From the NCBI GenBank assembly GCA_029204225.1, contig MU833086.1:1-61398 (forward strand): a DNA stretch of 61,398 bases, written 5' to 3'. Below the pieces are notes generated by a model. The model did no database searches, was not told where the DNA came from, and was given only the letters and a program-made list of their open reading frames with translations. Both the position numbers and the translations under genes were made by a program. Shown piece by piece: positions 24,801-38,564 of this stretch; position 1 is the stretch's first letter; each line of letters opens with the position of its first letter. Source of the DNA: Diphasiastrum complanatum. Taxonomy: Eukaryota; Streptophyta; Lycopodiopsida; Lycopodiales; Lycopodiaceae.

Positions 24801-24905
24801 AAATGTAATTCCAGATGGATAATAATCCATTTACGAAAGGATGATCCAACCATAAGGCTCCAAACATGGATTACCGTCACATTTTAAGTATTCCTGGTTA
24901 GTAAA
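21872..24905 (-). mobile_element. Internal region of copy B: LTR element without recognisable proteins
   Basis: This 3-kb stretch aligns by eye with copy C (40812-41077 and 46541-48300) and partly with fragment A. Conserved blocks include TTTTACCAATTAACTT, ATCATATGTCTATGTTCACC and TGATGTCCCATACCA. No gag, protease, RT or integrase motif was found on either strand, and open frames are under 75 codons. It therefore looks like a large non-autonomous LTR derivative or one decayed beyond recognition. Similarity to copy C fades near 24905, before any primer-binding site, so copy B lacks its 5' end. Confidence 0.7.
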
Positions 24906-26616
24906 AACTCTATCAATCAAGAATCCATATCCTTAAAAGAAAACCATTAATAGTACTAACAACTTGAATGTGATCCATATGTTTCTTATTCATCCAAATC
25001 ATATGAAAATTGACGGTCATTCTCATGGTCATGTATGATATCAAACATGAATTCAATTAAATGAAATCCATTAGTATGGAGTCACTCCATATCTGGTATT
25101 ACGCAACTTACCCATAGGGATTATCCAAAAATCCAAATTGCATAACACAAATTTATTTACTAACTCAAGTGTCCACTTTTTCTTCCTCCCTTAGATTTTT
25201 TGGTCCCCCAAAAAATTCCATCAGCTAAGGTACAAAAATTTCTTGAAACACATAGTAAATGATAATTCCCTTTCAGTTAATAATAACTAATGAAAATACA
25301 TAAATGAAGAATCCATAAAATTTGGATTCCGGTAGTTCTTTTACTGTATTCGACAAAAATCCTTGAATCGAATAAAGAATTACTTCCATTAATATTATTC
25401 ATGTTCCATTAGTTCAATCGAATTTTTCTACTTTGACAAGTAGCTTACTAAAAGCTTTGGTTTGCCCAATATTAATGACCAAAATAATTGAGAATGCAAT
25501 ATCAAAACCAACAATCGACAAGGGAAAAGAAATTTACGAATTTAAAAAGTTCATGAGCATCATTTGACTCCATTCACCGGGAGAACTTTACTCCAGAGTT
25601 AAAATATTTAAAACTTGGTATTTGGAAATCAAATTTCCATTGTTGGGTACATGCTTGGGAAAATTTTGAGAAAAAATAAACAATTTGCCGTCAATCCTAA
25701 ATCCGTGAACCCTAATTCACCGACTCAGTGTTAGGGTAACAAAATTATTCGTCCAATCCATTCCCACCAAGTTCTAGAGAACTTCATTCTCAAGTGTTCC
25801 CACGGTTAAGCCCTAGAAAAATCAGTAAGTCTCTTGTCCAGGTCAATTTAGATAAATACCAACAATCACCTTTACGAATCGATCAATTCTAAGCGGCTGG
25901 ATCGTGGTCTTCTTCGCCCTATTTGCAGCTCGCTGCCTCTCACATTGCTGGCCTCCCTCAACTATTCCTCCATGAACAGCCCACATCGCTGGCAAAACTA
26001 AAGATGATATGCATTACCAGTGGGAAGAGACCTCCCAAATGCAATTCTCATCACAATTTTGCTTCTGATAACCAGGAGGTCCGACAACCTTCACCATTGC
26101 AGTTCCAGTTGCCACTCTCTCTCATAGGCACGAATCCCATCACAGTTTCTGAGGATTCATCCACGGCCAAGAATCAGCAATACTGTGGGCAAAGGATAGG
26201 GGAGTGAGCCACCTACAACTACACTCAGAACTCGTAAAGTTGTCTCATAACTTCCTTTTGTCCTTGTTTGCAGGAATCAGAATCTCAGGGGGTGTGAGCA
26301 GACAACCCCGCCTATAATTCCCCTGGCCAGATTGTTCTCCTACTGGGTTGTTTCACCAAGAACATTCCAAGCACTCACCAAAGCTTCACAGGCTCTATCT
26401 CGGACAAAAGGCTAATATAAAAACGTTTGTAGGGAACAGCAATTACAAGGTGATGGTTGCTCTTCAATTTTCATAAGGAAAAAAATTTCCTTCCTCAACA
26501 TGCATGATAGCAAGAATAGAGAAGTATTGAATGCACTTATCTTAGGAACTATAGAACCATCTCCAATCATGCTGTACTATCCTTGAGTTTCCAGCCAGTG
26601 ATGGCTGATTACAATG

Positions 26617-26659
<43 letters not shown>

Positions 26660-28397
26660 GTTGTGGCATGTGTGATTTCCACCAAGTCATGGTCTCCCTC
26701 TACTTGTAGGGATTCACTGGAATCCAAGCTGGGGCGACAGTTGTTGAAGATGCCAGGTACTTCAGTGAGAGCGAGTCTTGCAATATATAGAGGTCCACAC
26801 CCTCTATATCCTTTTGAGGAACCAAGTCAATCATAGTTGGCGTTTCTGAATCGTAAGCAATCACAGCACTTAATATTGTTAGTGCACGATAATCACCTAG
26901 GACCTTTTCGAAATACTTTCGGACTGATGATTATTTTTTCGTCCACGAAGGGCACCACAATGGAGGACAACCCTTCCACATCGAACATTACCACTGCTTC
27001 CATTGGTCAAGGGTCAAGATAAATTACTTGACAGCTTAGGTCTTTATACAAGTTGAATTTCGCTGTCAAAGCCATAGATAGAAACAAGGGCACTAGAGTG
27101 ATTGATGGATCTTAAATCAAACAAGCAGATTATTTGTTTTTAAAATTTGACCATAAACAATGCTATCCATATTCCGTAAGTGATAACTTATGGAGCTTAA
27201 CGATGAGATGGGTCAACCGTTGTTAGTTGACTTCGTAGGAACTCGTAAATCGTCATCGCTGGTCGACTTTGTTGATAACCGTAAGTAGGTTGCTTACGTT
27301 TAAAAACGGTTGAGGAGAGTTGACTCTGGTCATTCGTAGGAGATCGTAAGAAGGTCACTTGCGGTGGTCGATGGGATTCCGCAAGTGCTCGTATACGTAG
27401 ATGGTAACCTACAGGTTTTAACGACTTCCTTGCGGTTTGCGGTTTGAGTCGTGCTTCTCCGTAAACGTTGATTTAACGGTTCCCTTTGGTTGGCGATAGC
27501 TTTGCGATTATGACTATTTCTTACTTTGCGTGTATTTCTGCAGACTGATCCTGAGAGATAGAATTCTTGAGAGTAGAAGGAGGGCGAGGGGATGAGTAGG
27601 AGAAGATTAGAATTCCAACAGTATTTAGGTCGATAAACTATAATAAGAACACTGGTCAATTCTTTAAGATATAGTTCAAAATAGCAAGTGATTGTTCGTA
27701 GTTCTCTGTTTCTACAAGTAACCTAAACATGTTGATATCTATGTTGATTTTGAGAGTTAAAGCAAGCCACAGTGTTGCTAAATGTCTTGGTGGACATGAT
27801 GAATTCGTTTAAGATGCAATTGACATGCCAACAATTCTTCAGTAGCTATAGGTTCAATACCAGAAAATGAAGGTTTGTGCATAAGAAACATTAAAAAAAC
27901 ATCGAAAAATTGAGTTTTCATCAAACAAAGGTCATGGTTGTCCTATGAGAGTCCGATAGATCTAAAATCATTGCTAAGTAGGTAAATTTGCACCTCCAAT
28001 CAGTATCCAAAGGCATAACAAGTTGAACAATATTTTCATGCAAAAGTGGTGCCTTTTACCTATTGTATGGAAGATCTCAAACCTCTCATGTGTCAAACAT
28101 GGGCTGAGAAGCTATGCTTCATCTATTAAAAGCTTGGGCACTTGATGAAAAGTTGGCCCGAAAGAAGAAACAAGCTGACATCTATGGTGCTTGATCCTGC
28201 CCAACCGTGAAATCATCATACCACAAGGTTTCATTAGCAAGATATTTGGCCCAAGATGATCAAGTCTCACTTCAAGATGACGAATTTTCTAGAAACTAGC
28301 TTTGCTTGACATATTTTGACAATTTTGTCAAAATCCTTGACAAACCATCTACCAAGGTCTATATAACCATCGTTCATCACTTATTGGATGTTAGAAC
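24906..28397. other. 3.5-kb unassigned region
   Basis: No recognised protein or RNA. 24.9-25.9 kb is AT-rich. 25.9-27.5 kb is richer in GC and CpG, with a (TC)n tract and repeated CGTAAG words near 27.2-27.5 kb. On the minus strand 26.84-26.69 kb a continuous frame (SETPTMIDLVPQKDIEGVDL and onward) ends at a stop near 26704. I could not match it to a family. Confidence 0.4.
26618..26654. repeat. (TC)n microsatellite
   Basis: About 18 uninterrupted TC repeats. Confidence 0.95.
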
Positions 28398-28782
28398 CAT
28401 TGTTGGGTGGGTATATAGGGTCACAACTAGTATCAATAATGGGTATCAACATGGTATCAAAAAACCTACCTGATTGGTATATGAATTTCTAATGCTAGGG
28501 TCTAAAACCGGACACCCATTATTAACTATCTTACTATTCATATTGATACCCAAATTTGGGAGATTTTGTGATTTTTGCCATGGTATCAATAGTAGTACTA
28601 TCTTTTAATTTTTTTTGGTATTTTAGGTTTCTTACATCTTAAATTATGATATTACTCTTTAAAAATCACATTTTCAGCAATTCGTACAAGTTCATACTCG
28701 GGTTGATAACTAGTTGGTATCAACCTTGTGATACCAGTCCAGTTTATACCAGTCTAAAAATTTTGATACCCACCCAACACTG
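28398..28782. mobile_element. hAT-type MITE, 385 bp
   Basis: The left end CATTGTTGGGTGGGTAT and the inverted right end CAGTGTTGGGTGGGTAT match at all but one position, typical of hAT terminal inverted repeats (CA..TG). It is flanked by TTAGAACC (28391-28398) and TTAGAATC (28783-28790), an 8-bp target duplication with one change (the first copy overlaps the element's first C). Internal sequence is AT-rich, has no coding potential, and repeats GGTATCAA and its complement. Confidence 0.88.
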
Positions 28783-30333
28783 TTAGAATCTCTCTTAATA
28801 GCTCGTGGCGTTCCAGTGTCTTTGCTGAAAAAAAATGAGACACAGAAGTTAAAAAAATTAGAATTTTTCTAGAAAAAAGGTCAATTTTTTTTTAAGTGAC
28901 TCGAATAAGCCATGTAGTCATATACTCACCACTATGACCTTCATGGAATCTAAAACATAGACCAAATATCTTTGGAAAGCTCGCATGCAATAGCTAAAAC
29001 GCCATTTTCACAAAATTTGCATTCAAAATGAATAAAATTGAAATTTACAAGCTAATATGGAGTTTGTTACTTTCACATGTTTAGCCCAAAGTAACTTCGA
29101 AAATTTTTTAGCTAGCACATGAATACAAAGAAATCAAGGAATCAGAAGCAAGACAATGTTTACCTTCCATTCAAGTAAGACAACATATAATCTTGCTTTT
29201 AATTGGTGTAAAAACTCTCCAAGCTCATCGATTGATAGCTCAATCCACTATGAAGTCTTTCCATGTGATAACTACGAAAAGAATTAGAATAGGGGCTAGA
29301 CATCAGACAAACCACCCAACCAACTGGGCATGAATTTGGTCTTTGTGCAACGAGATTACACCTTAGCACCATCTATCATAGACTCCCAACGACATCCCAT
29401 AATACCATAGTTCATTCTACTAAGATGTAAGCCTATTACGGGTAGACATATGAATTACCATCCATTTGGCATGAATCAAAGATTTACAAATGGATGTGCA
29501 CTAGGACGCCCTTCACACTAATTACAATCATAGCCCAAGAGTCCATTGATCTAATAGTATATTCAGTAATCCCATTGCACTATTTTTAAGCTCGAGTGTA
29601 TGATTCAGGGGATGCAAGCTAAAAAACCCCAACCCTAGCATCCAAGACCAATATGAAGTCCTATGGCTAATATTATTGGCCATTATTGGAATTAGAACCA
29701 CATGAGACTCTTAATCATTCATTGGGCAACTCTAGTACCCATGGTGAAAGGGCAGTCAATTGAGGTTAAGTAAGTAAATGTTTAACAAATAAAAATTGTG
29801 AAGGATTGTGAAGAAATTTTGTTCACACAAACAAATAGTGTTCAACTTGAATTATGTGAACTAAGTTGACGAGATCTAGCATCTATTGTATCCTCGCAAG
29901 TCACCGACCCAGCTCTCATTAGGGAATGCACCATAGAGGCCTTGCAAGTGCCTTTGCAACACTGGCCCCACCCCATCCAAGGGGGAGAGATGTTATTTCC
30001 CTCTTACCCCCTTCCATCACTGTTGGTGGATCAGTGGGGCGAGGAGTGCATCGGGTGGGGCAAGGAGTGCATGTGCACATGGTGTGCATTCCTTAGTAAG
30101 GCCGAGTGAAATAAATGCAAGAAAATTACAACTTAGGGTACCTGCCGCTGCCGGTGGCGGACGCGGCTACATGTGACAAGCATAACGACCACGTCCAGGC
30201 CAAGTGGCGGCTGCGGCCATACAGCAGGGGTAGAAAAATAGACAGGGAAGAGAGCTCGACGAGGGTTTGGCTATGGCGGGTGAAGGCGACGCAGCATCAT
30301 TATCAAAAGAAGATCGAGACGGGAGAGAAAAGA
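28783..30333. other. Unassigned region upstream of the 30.3-38.7 kb gene
   Basis: Nothing recognisable to about 29.9 kb. From about 29.9 kb GC content rises, as is common near plant promoters and 5' leaders. No convincing TATA box was chosen. The open frame upstream of 30334 is in frame with exon 1 but lacks a conserved look, so 30334 is preferred as the start. Confidence 0.4.
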
Positions 30334-33300
30334 ATGGAAGCGAGCAGCGGCTTGTCAGAGTCTCACGGTGCGCAGGAAAGTAGTAGATCGGACGCCGTTT
30401 CATCTGCCGTTCCTGAGCACAAGCAGCATCAAACCCTAGGGCAGAAGCAGGAATCAAAGCAGAGTGTACAACAGCCCGTGCTTCATCCTCACCGTTGCAA
30501 CGATCGTATTGAGGATCTTGTTCAGGTTTTTATGCGTGGAAATTTATCATTTACAAGGGTTATCTACTTTGTTTTGCATTTTCATTCCTACTCCTTGTGT
30601 ACGCGACTGATTTAACAAACGCTTTCGTGTAGAATTTTGGTTGTAAAATCTATGTATAGCTATCACTTATGTCTTCTTCTAGTTGATATTCCTGTATTTA
30701 TATGATATTCTTTTATAGTTAGAATGAATACATTCATTCGATATATCATACTCATTTGTTCGAAGAATGCTTGCAGGCATTATTCGAGGGTAATCTTCAA
30801 AAGAGTGTCCCAAGTCCCGCTAGGCTGTTGTGGCGATGCATGCGTTCCAGACCAGGGTATTCTTTGCTTTCCTTCTTCCCGTTATTGTCTTCCTGGAATA
30901 ATTTTTTTCTTTGTGGCAAAGCGACCGTGTAACGGCTCCTGTCTTTTGAAGCTTGATTGCTGTGCCACGGGTTGATAATACCAAAAAGCATTGCTTCATT
31001 AACTATCATAGACTTGGCCTCCTGAATGGCCATAGCATCATTCACATATACAGAGAGGCTATTCTTGGTCATACACATCTTCCTAGCATGTTTCAACTGT
31101 TTACTCCACCAAAGTCTTGTCCTTGCCTTCCCTTGACTTAATCACACTATGTATCAGCAGCTTTCACACACTCTGATTCATACATCAGCAGCCATAGTTT
31201 CCCTTGATCCTAGTACCAGCCAACGTGTTTGCCAAACAGATTTGGTGGTTCAATGTAAAAATAGAGCAACATTTTTTTTGAGTCAATTTTAATGTAGAAA
31301 ATGGTTCTTGGTATCAACTGTACTATCACCCGTGGGACAGAGAATCGACCCTGGTTGGTCGAGCCCAACTCAAGCACGATATAGGTCTGGGAAGATCAGC
31401 GTAAAAATGAGTAATAGAAGTAAAGGCCTGAAAATGCACATCTTAAAGTATTTTAGTAACCTACAAGTTTTAAATTTTAATTTTTTTTTTTTTAAACTCA
31501 GGGGTTTTTTACTGCATAGGCTTGCAAATGTGGGTTCCTTTGTGACAAACTTGCAAAATTCTACATATCCACAATTGTCCTCTTTAGTTCATTAAACATT
31601 TAAGCATTATGCCATTGATTTAATCGAATAAAAAAACTATAGAATTTTTATAGTTCTTATAACACTTTTACAAATCTTTGGAGAAGAGGCTTACATTATC
31701 TGATTCTTCCTAGAAGTTGTAGAATGCAAAAACAAACTAGTAAATAAGAGACTCATTCACCACCCCTGCATGCAACACAACACAAGGAAGGAAACAAATC
31801 AAGATTTGCTAGGACTTTAAAACGCTAAAAAATTAACTTCAAAAATCAAGACTAGAAGCCAAGTTCGAAGTTCCAATTATCACAATAAATTATACAATTG
31901 GACTTTGGAATTAACCTGTAGTCATTGAAGACTCCTTGTGGCATATTAACACCATTTTCCTTAACCTAGGTGTCAGGTAAATGTGTCACTAAGGAGTTAG
32001 GAGTTGTTGCTCATGTGTAATGAGTCGTGACTCAAGAGTCAATGCTCACAACTTATCAGTCTAGCTAGTAAAAATTACAAACAATCCACAAATGACCAAT
32101 GACTCTTGAGACTTGAATCTTTGACAATGGAAAATACCAAATAGTAAATACATGATTGCTAATTGCATGGGATCTTGTGTCTTTTAATCTTTTCAAAAGT
32201 TTCAAGTTGGCATGTAAGTACATGAACCTACCTGGCTGTGATGTAGTGAGCTTGTTCCTCCTTTTTGTATGATTGAGTGAAAAAATATTCAATACCTCTC
32301 ACATGCTTTTGTGGTGCATTCTTATGAGAGGATTCAGAGTGCAAGCCTCTACAACTTGGGAATACTACAAATTTCAATGCACACATTCCACGTGACATGG
32401 ATGATGATCCATGAATCGGCTGAAAGTGTAGAACGTTACAAGCATAGACTGCCGATAGTATTAAATAGAAACTTGTTACTAGAATCAAAAGTGTTCAATG
32501 TTGAAGAATCAAAATTCAGTTGTTGCCAAACTCCAACCAGTAGGTCACATGCGACAACAATCCAGACCTATGAAGTGTGCCATGTGATATTTAATTCCAG
32601 AACCTCATTCTTGTACACTAGGAGGTCATCCCATAGTGTCTCTTGCTTGGCTAAATTTAAGAAAGACCTAGTTGATCTATCCAAACCATGTGTCTCGGAG
32701 CTTTGTTTCAAAATTACACGTTGCTCTTCCACAGTTGGTGTAATATACAACCCTTGGCATGCAAAGTGTGGTGGAACTACTGCCATTTTTCTTGTATCTT
32801 TTGAAGCCTGTGAAATCAAAAAACCAGGAACCAAGCTTGGGAATCAAGAGTTGGAAATTGATTTTTCAGTTTAGCAAGCAATGGCATTGAGCATACCTCT
32901 TAGCAATAGTCACCATGCATGTTCACAACTGCCTCGACAATGGGTGCAAAATAAAACCCTTAGCATTCAAAGTGTGGTGGAACCACTGCCATTTTTCTTG
33001 TATCTTTTGAGGCCTATGAAATGAAAAAACCAAGAACCAAGCTTTAGAATGAAAAGTTGGAAATTTGTCTTTTTAAGCATACCCCTTCGCAATAGTCACC
33101 ATGCATGTTTACAACCTCTTCCTCAACCTATTCGTGAACTTGTATAGAAGGCGCATAATGGAGTCCGTCTATGAGTAAGCCTTAGGACGATGCTACTAGT
33201 GAAACCCTATCATGGTAGCCCATGCTTCATTTTTCAAAATGAAGATGATAAAACTGTACTCTTAAATCTCAGGGATTTGGGGCTCTCGCGATGAGTCACT

Positions 33301-36300
33301 CTTACCAATGGTTAGATACAACCATTTTCCTGGGGTTGTTGTGTGCACCTTCATGAGGTGCACTGAAACAATGAACATGAATGCAAACTTGGTAGGGGTA
33401 TGCTTGAGAATCTCCAAGGTTGAATGGTTCTTGAACATAGAAAGGACTGTTGCTCTCTTGGTGACAAACTTCACCAACAATTAGGCTGTTTCCATCATGT
33501 CTTGATCCAAGATTTTGCAAATGTTTTGGAATCGGAGATCTAGGCAATGTGCAGCACAAGACATTTAAACATGTGGGGCTAGGTCTCATCTAGGAGCCTC
33601 CCCGTGGCAATATAGTTCGATGCATTATCCGTGATAACTTGCACTCATTTCTAGCAGACTAACAAGGACGAAGTTGCCATGGTTGTAAGGAGATGTTCCT
33701 ATACACGAAAATTTTCTAGGGTTTGAAACAGATTGTCCAAATTGAAATGGGTCCCCACTTTAAAATTGAACAGCTGAATCAAAAATAAATCCGTAAATCT
33801 GTAATCTATCCCTCCTTACCGATCTGTATTCTATGAGGGATATTTCAAATTGAACAAAACAAAAAATATGTATCTAACTTTTCTAAAGTACCTATGGGAT
33901 GAGGTCTGTACGCTATGGTGGGATTTCTAGTGGAAAGAGGTTATATGGTTTCAATAGCAAGTATAGCTTAGATGACTGCTGTCTTGGTGTTTATTTGTAG
34001 TGGAGCTTTCACACCAGTTTTCCTCCGGTATTTGGATGGCCAGGGAGGATAATGATCGTAGCCCAAATCCCACGGTAGATTCCTGGAAGCTTCTGGTATC
34101 AATAGCGTCTTCTGTAGTCATTCTACAACTTATGATTTTGATGTCTATGAGCGTCTTTGTAGGAGATGCTTTGCGATGTTCATTTCTAGGACGACCTGTC
34201 CAGGAGTGTCATGTTGGTTGTATAGTGCTTTGGATGGAATTTTATTTGATCAATCATGTTGCTGTTCATCGTTCTTATGTGATGCCCATTGCCATGGTAT
34301 ATGATTTTTGTTCATAGCAGGAGTTGAAGTGCTTTTTGAGTTGTCAACGTAGCTGCACACGAATAATTGAATCAGAAAATCATTTTGATCACCACCCCGG
34401 ATTATAAACATCCCTGTGTTAGTATTTGGAGAGGGCTTGGAGCTATTTTTGGAATATAAACTTTTTTAGTTTGTGGAGGCTTATCGATTCTTTTGATAGT
34501 TGATCATGTCTGTAATTGGTTACATCAGAAATGTCTGAAACAGGTTTTAAGTGCAATAACTCAGATGACGATGACACTCAAATCTAAATTTACTTCAATC
34601 TTGCAAAAAAACCTGTAATTAAAACTGACTTGCAGGATAAGAGAGTACGACTTTTAGTGGAAAGACGCTGTATGGTTTGAATAGCTAGTATAGCTTATAT
34701 GAGTGCTTTTTGAGTACATGTTTGTATATAAGTTTTTGTATCAATTGTCCTGTATTTGGATTGCTAGGGAGGAGCCAACTGAACCATTTTTATTCATAAG
34801 TAAGAAAACTGCGAATGATGGTACTGAAAGAAACCCATCATCTTAACGCTCTTCAGCTTCAAAAGCCTGTATTGCTGTTGATGCAAGGTTAGTTCTTTGG
34901 TCTCCTGCTTTGTTTCCCTTTAAATTGACAAACAGGACAAGTTTATCAAACTATGCGTAAGCCTTACAGTTACAACTTCTGAGTTATTTGTGCAAATTCA
35001 TTGTTTGCTTGTAATATATTCCAGCTGATGTTCTAAATAGAGAAGTTGCAAATTTCATATGATTCTTCCAGAAGCTTGTACTTCTTGCACCCCTTTTCTG
35101 ATGTTGGCCCCACATATTTTAAGGAAGAGCTGGTTCTTTTGTTATCCTATATTGACGAGGTGGTCTTGCCCTCCTTATTCAATTGCCATTAGTAACAATA
35201 GGGGCATACAGCCCCGGCTGCTTGTTTCTTTGCTGTGTACATCTTTGGCTGTCCTCTTACCTACCTTGTGGCGATCTTCATAACAATGTCAATTTTGGCT
35301 GTGGATTGAGCTGCAGCTCTGTGCACTGCACGGATACTTCTGATGCAGAAATCATTACCTCCGGAAAGGTTGTCTTCTGCAAATGAAGTTATGGCAATGC
35401 CTACGATTTTTCCACAAAGGTCAGGTGTGAGATTCCAGATTGGGCAGGGCGTGCATGCAAATTTTTCCCACATTATTGAGGATTCATTCACAATGGTTAA
35501 GATTCTGTATGTTCAAAAATAACTTTGTAGTTTATTTGTAAAGCCTTATTATTGTGCCACTACTAACATTCGAACAGTATGAACAAGAAGATCGTTTATC
35601 GAGTTGTGTTCTGTTCGTCGTTTGGTGTCTACACTGGCATATGCCTCTTCGCTTGCATTCTTTGACAGCTGTCTTTTGTTGTCACTGAGAGCTTATATTT
35701 TGTAAATAAATTGATAACGAAAACTGCTGTCTTGATTGTAACTTTTGCATGCCTTGTTCTATTTTGAGCTTGCTTCAAGGTTTTTTGGGTTGTATTGCTG
35801 CTTATTCCTTGTAGTTTTGTTGGGAAGGATATTCAAGTTGTACTCCATAGCCCCATGGCAAGGTAGTTCTGAGGTGGACAACATGAAAATTTTGGCTGTT
35901 GATTCTTTTTTTCTCTGAAAGTGCCTTATTATAGTTAGGGCTTTGAAACTATTAGTTTCTCGACATGCATTGTAAGGCATATCTGTAATGACGGCAATGG
36001 AACTTCTGCTATTGGGAAGTAGTCAGTTATGGGTAGATTTGAGTTGTCTTTAAATCAGCTCAGAAACCTTCCTTTGATCGTCCAATAAGAGTCGGCCTTT
36101 TCAGCCAAATTGATCATTGTTTGAAGTTTTAGTTTGTCTTTTGCTATCCTTGGACTTCTTGAAAAAGAGCGATTTTCATGTTGACACAGTATTTGACAAG
36201 CTTAGCTAGGTTGTAGTTCATGTTAAGCATATAGCAGGATAGGACTACTAGCGTTGTCACATACAATTGCTAGTTCAAAATGCTGGAAATTTTTGGTACT

Positions 36301-37989
36301 ATTTAGTTGCATGTGCTGCCTAAGTTTTTGTAGAGTTGATTGCTTCCTCAAGTTCTTATCATCCAATTTTCACGTCACAAAATTTGGAATGGGTCTGATG
36401 TACTAGTGTAATGCATCTTGGTTTCCAAGGGGGGTTTGAACTTGGGACCAAAGAAACTTTGCTTGCCAGGCTAACCAACTTAGCCAACCCCGTTTTTACT
36501 ATTAGCATCTTGGCTTTTGGGGGGCCTTGAACTTGGGACCAAAGAAACTTTGGATGCCAAGTTAATCCATTCGATTGTACTTGTAACACGGCAAAACTTT
36601 GCCTGTAATGTCAGAACAGTTATGCTTGTTGTTCAATCTTCAACAAACATGTTGACTTTCTGGTCAAAATAAAGAGTGAGTGTTAAATATCTGGTAGGAT
36701 AGCATTGTTGAAGGCATTTTTTATGTATTTCATGTTTTTATGTGGTTTCGAAGTATTTCTACTTGATGTATTTGAACTGCAAAATGTACTACAAAATCTT
36801 TAAATCCAGGAGGAAAGAACAAAAATTTCAGAGCTCAAATTCAAGCGTTTTCTTTCCAAAAAGATTTCCTTGTTTGGTGCCATGAGGGGTGAGGGGTGTC
36901 TGCAGAACTTGATGAATAAGTGTGTTTTGTAGTTTGGCCTAATCTACTTGATTTATAGGAACAATTAATATCGAATTAAACTTTAAGGATATATTGCGTA
37001 CTTTTAGATAAGTGGTATTTTATGTGGTTTTTGCTATTTTACATTTCAACCTTTGTTAACGAACCAAATTTACCTCAGGACAAGGCATGCAAAGAAGGTA
37101 TAATAAAGTCAGATTGTAACAGGACGTTTTCATATGTGCTGTTTGAATTTGAGAGGTGAAGTTAGTCAAGTGAGAAAATGACAAATTTAAACAGGAAAAG
37201 GTCAATAACATTCATGCATGACTAGTTGCGTAGTCATTGTGGCTGCTGGTACACCCAAGAATATCCAGTGATAGCAATATACAAGATACAAATTAATTGT
37301 GTCAGAAACAAGATTGAGTGAACCAAGACATGAAGAACTACAGAATCTCTTAAAATGGGAACCGATGCAGAGTTTTTAGAATAAAAAAAATTCTACTAGA
37401 AATGCACTTCAATATCTTTTCATGGAGGACAATTTTCTAAGCCAAATTTAACTACTTGGATTTGGCTCATGTATAATCAAGTTTACGGTGACTGAAGTTC
37501 AGCAAAATAAATGTTGATTTCCCAGGAAATATGAAAGCATTAATGGATCATTTTGAGAAACCATAGCTTGAATGGACATATGTGCATTCAACAAGGTTGA
37601 GAGTCCAAGGGATCCATAAGGCCCATGAATGTAAAGCATTAATATTGTAAGGTATCCTCAAGGCCCATGAAATTACATTGTCATCATGCCAAGGGAAATG
37701 CCCATGAGATCCAAACGTGAATCATGAGACCATTAAAGTCACATGAGCAACGCTTGACTACAATATGCATCTCAACAACCATGGAACCAGTAGTTACATA
37801 ACAACAACTAAATGGTCAAAGCAATTGGAGCATTGAAATCAAGAATTGAAACTAAACAATGCGCAAGCTCAGTGGATGTGGTAGGATATAAATGAGCAAA
37901 GTTTTTAGAGTTAATGTCAAGGTACCTAGCAGCAACATGAAGGCACTTGACATTAGCATCAAAGCATGCAACATCAACATTAACCTATA

Positions 37990-38026
<37 letters not shown>

Positions 38027-38480
38027 CTCTACATATATATACACACACACACACACTAGTTGCTTCAACTAGTGCCCATCGATGACGGGCAATGGGCATT
38101 TACTCATAAAAAGTGTTTATATATTTTTGGAGGCTGTGTTTTTTTTACCATATTTCTAAAACATATTTAGCTTTTCCTTTTGCAAATGGGTGACAATTTT
38201 TGTCGGCAAAGCGTGACCATTTTTATGACACCTCACACATTCCCTCTCTGAAATAGTTTTATACTATATATATATATATATATTAGAGAGAGAATGTAAG
38301 GGTGCTACTAGCCCAGTCTGCTCTCCCTATGTCACACCTAGACCCTACTCTTTGCCTAGTCATACATATACTTATGCACACACATACACTCCCTATTTGG
38401 CCACGTCCTCCCTCTTGGCTTCTCCTTTACTATTTTGAATTTTTTTCTTTCCCGTTATCCGTTGCCTATCTCACGATCCA

Positions 38481-38564
<84 letters not shown>

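Noticed and set aside
25923-26207. 94-codon plus-strand open frame in a GC-richer patch
   Set aside because: No recognisable family or splice context. The minus strand is equally unconvincing.
26690-27025. Minus-strand frame (SETPTMIDLVPQKDIEGVDL) as a possible gene exon
   Set aside because: An open frame exists but I could not match it to a family, nor find convincing splice sites or a start, so it is mentioned only in the unassigned-region entry.
32311-32874. 187-codon plus-strand open frame
   Set aside because: It is antisense to the hAT relic, whose minus-strand motifs are specific.
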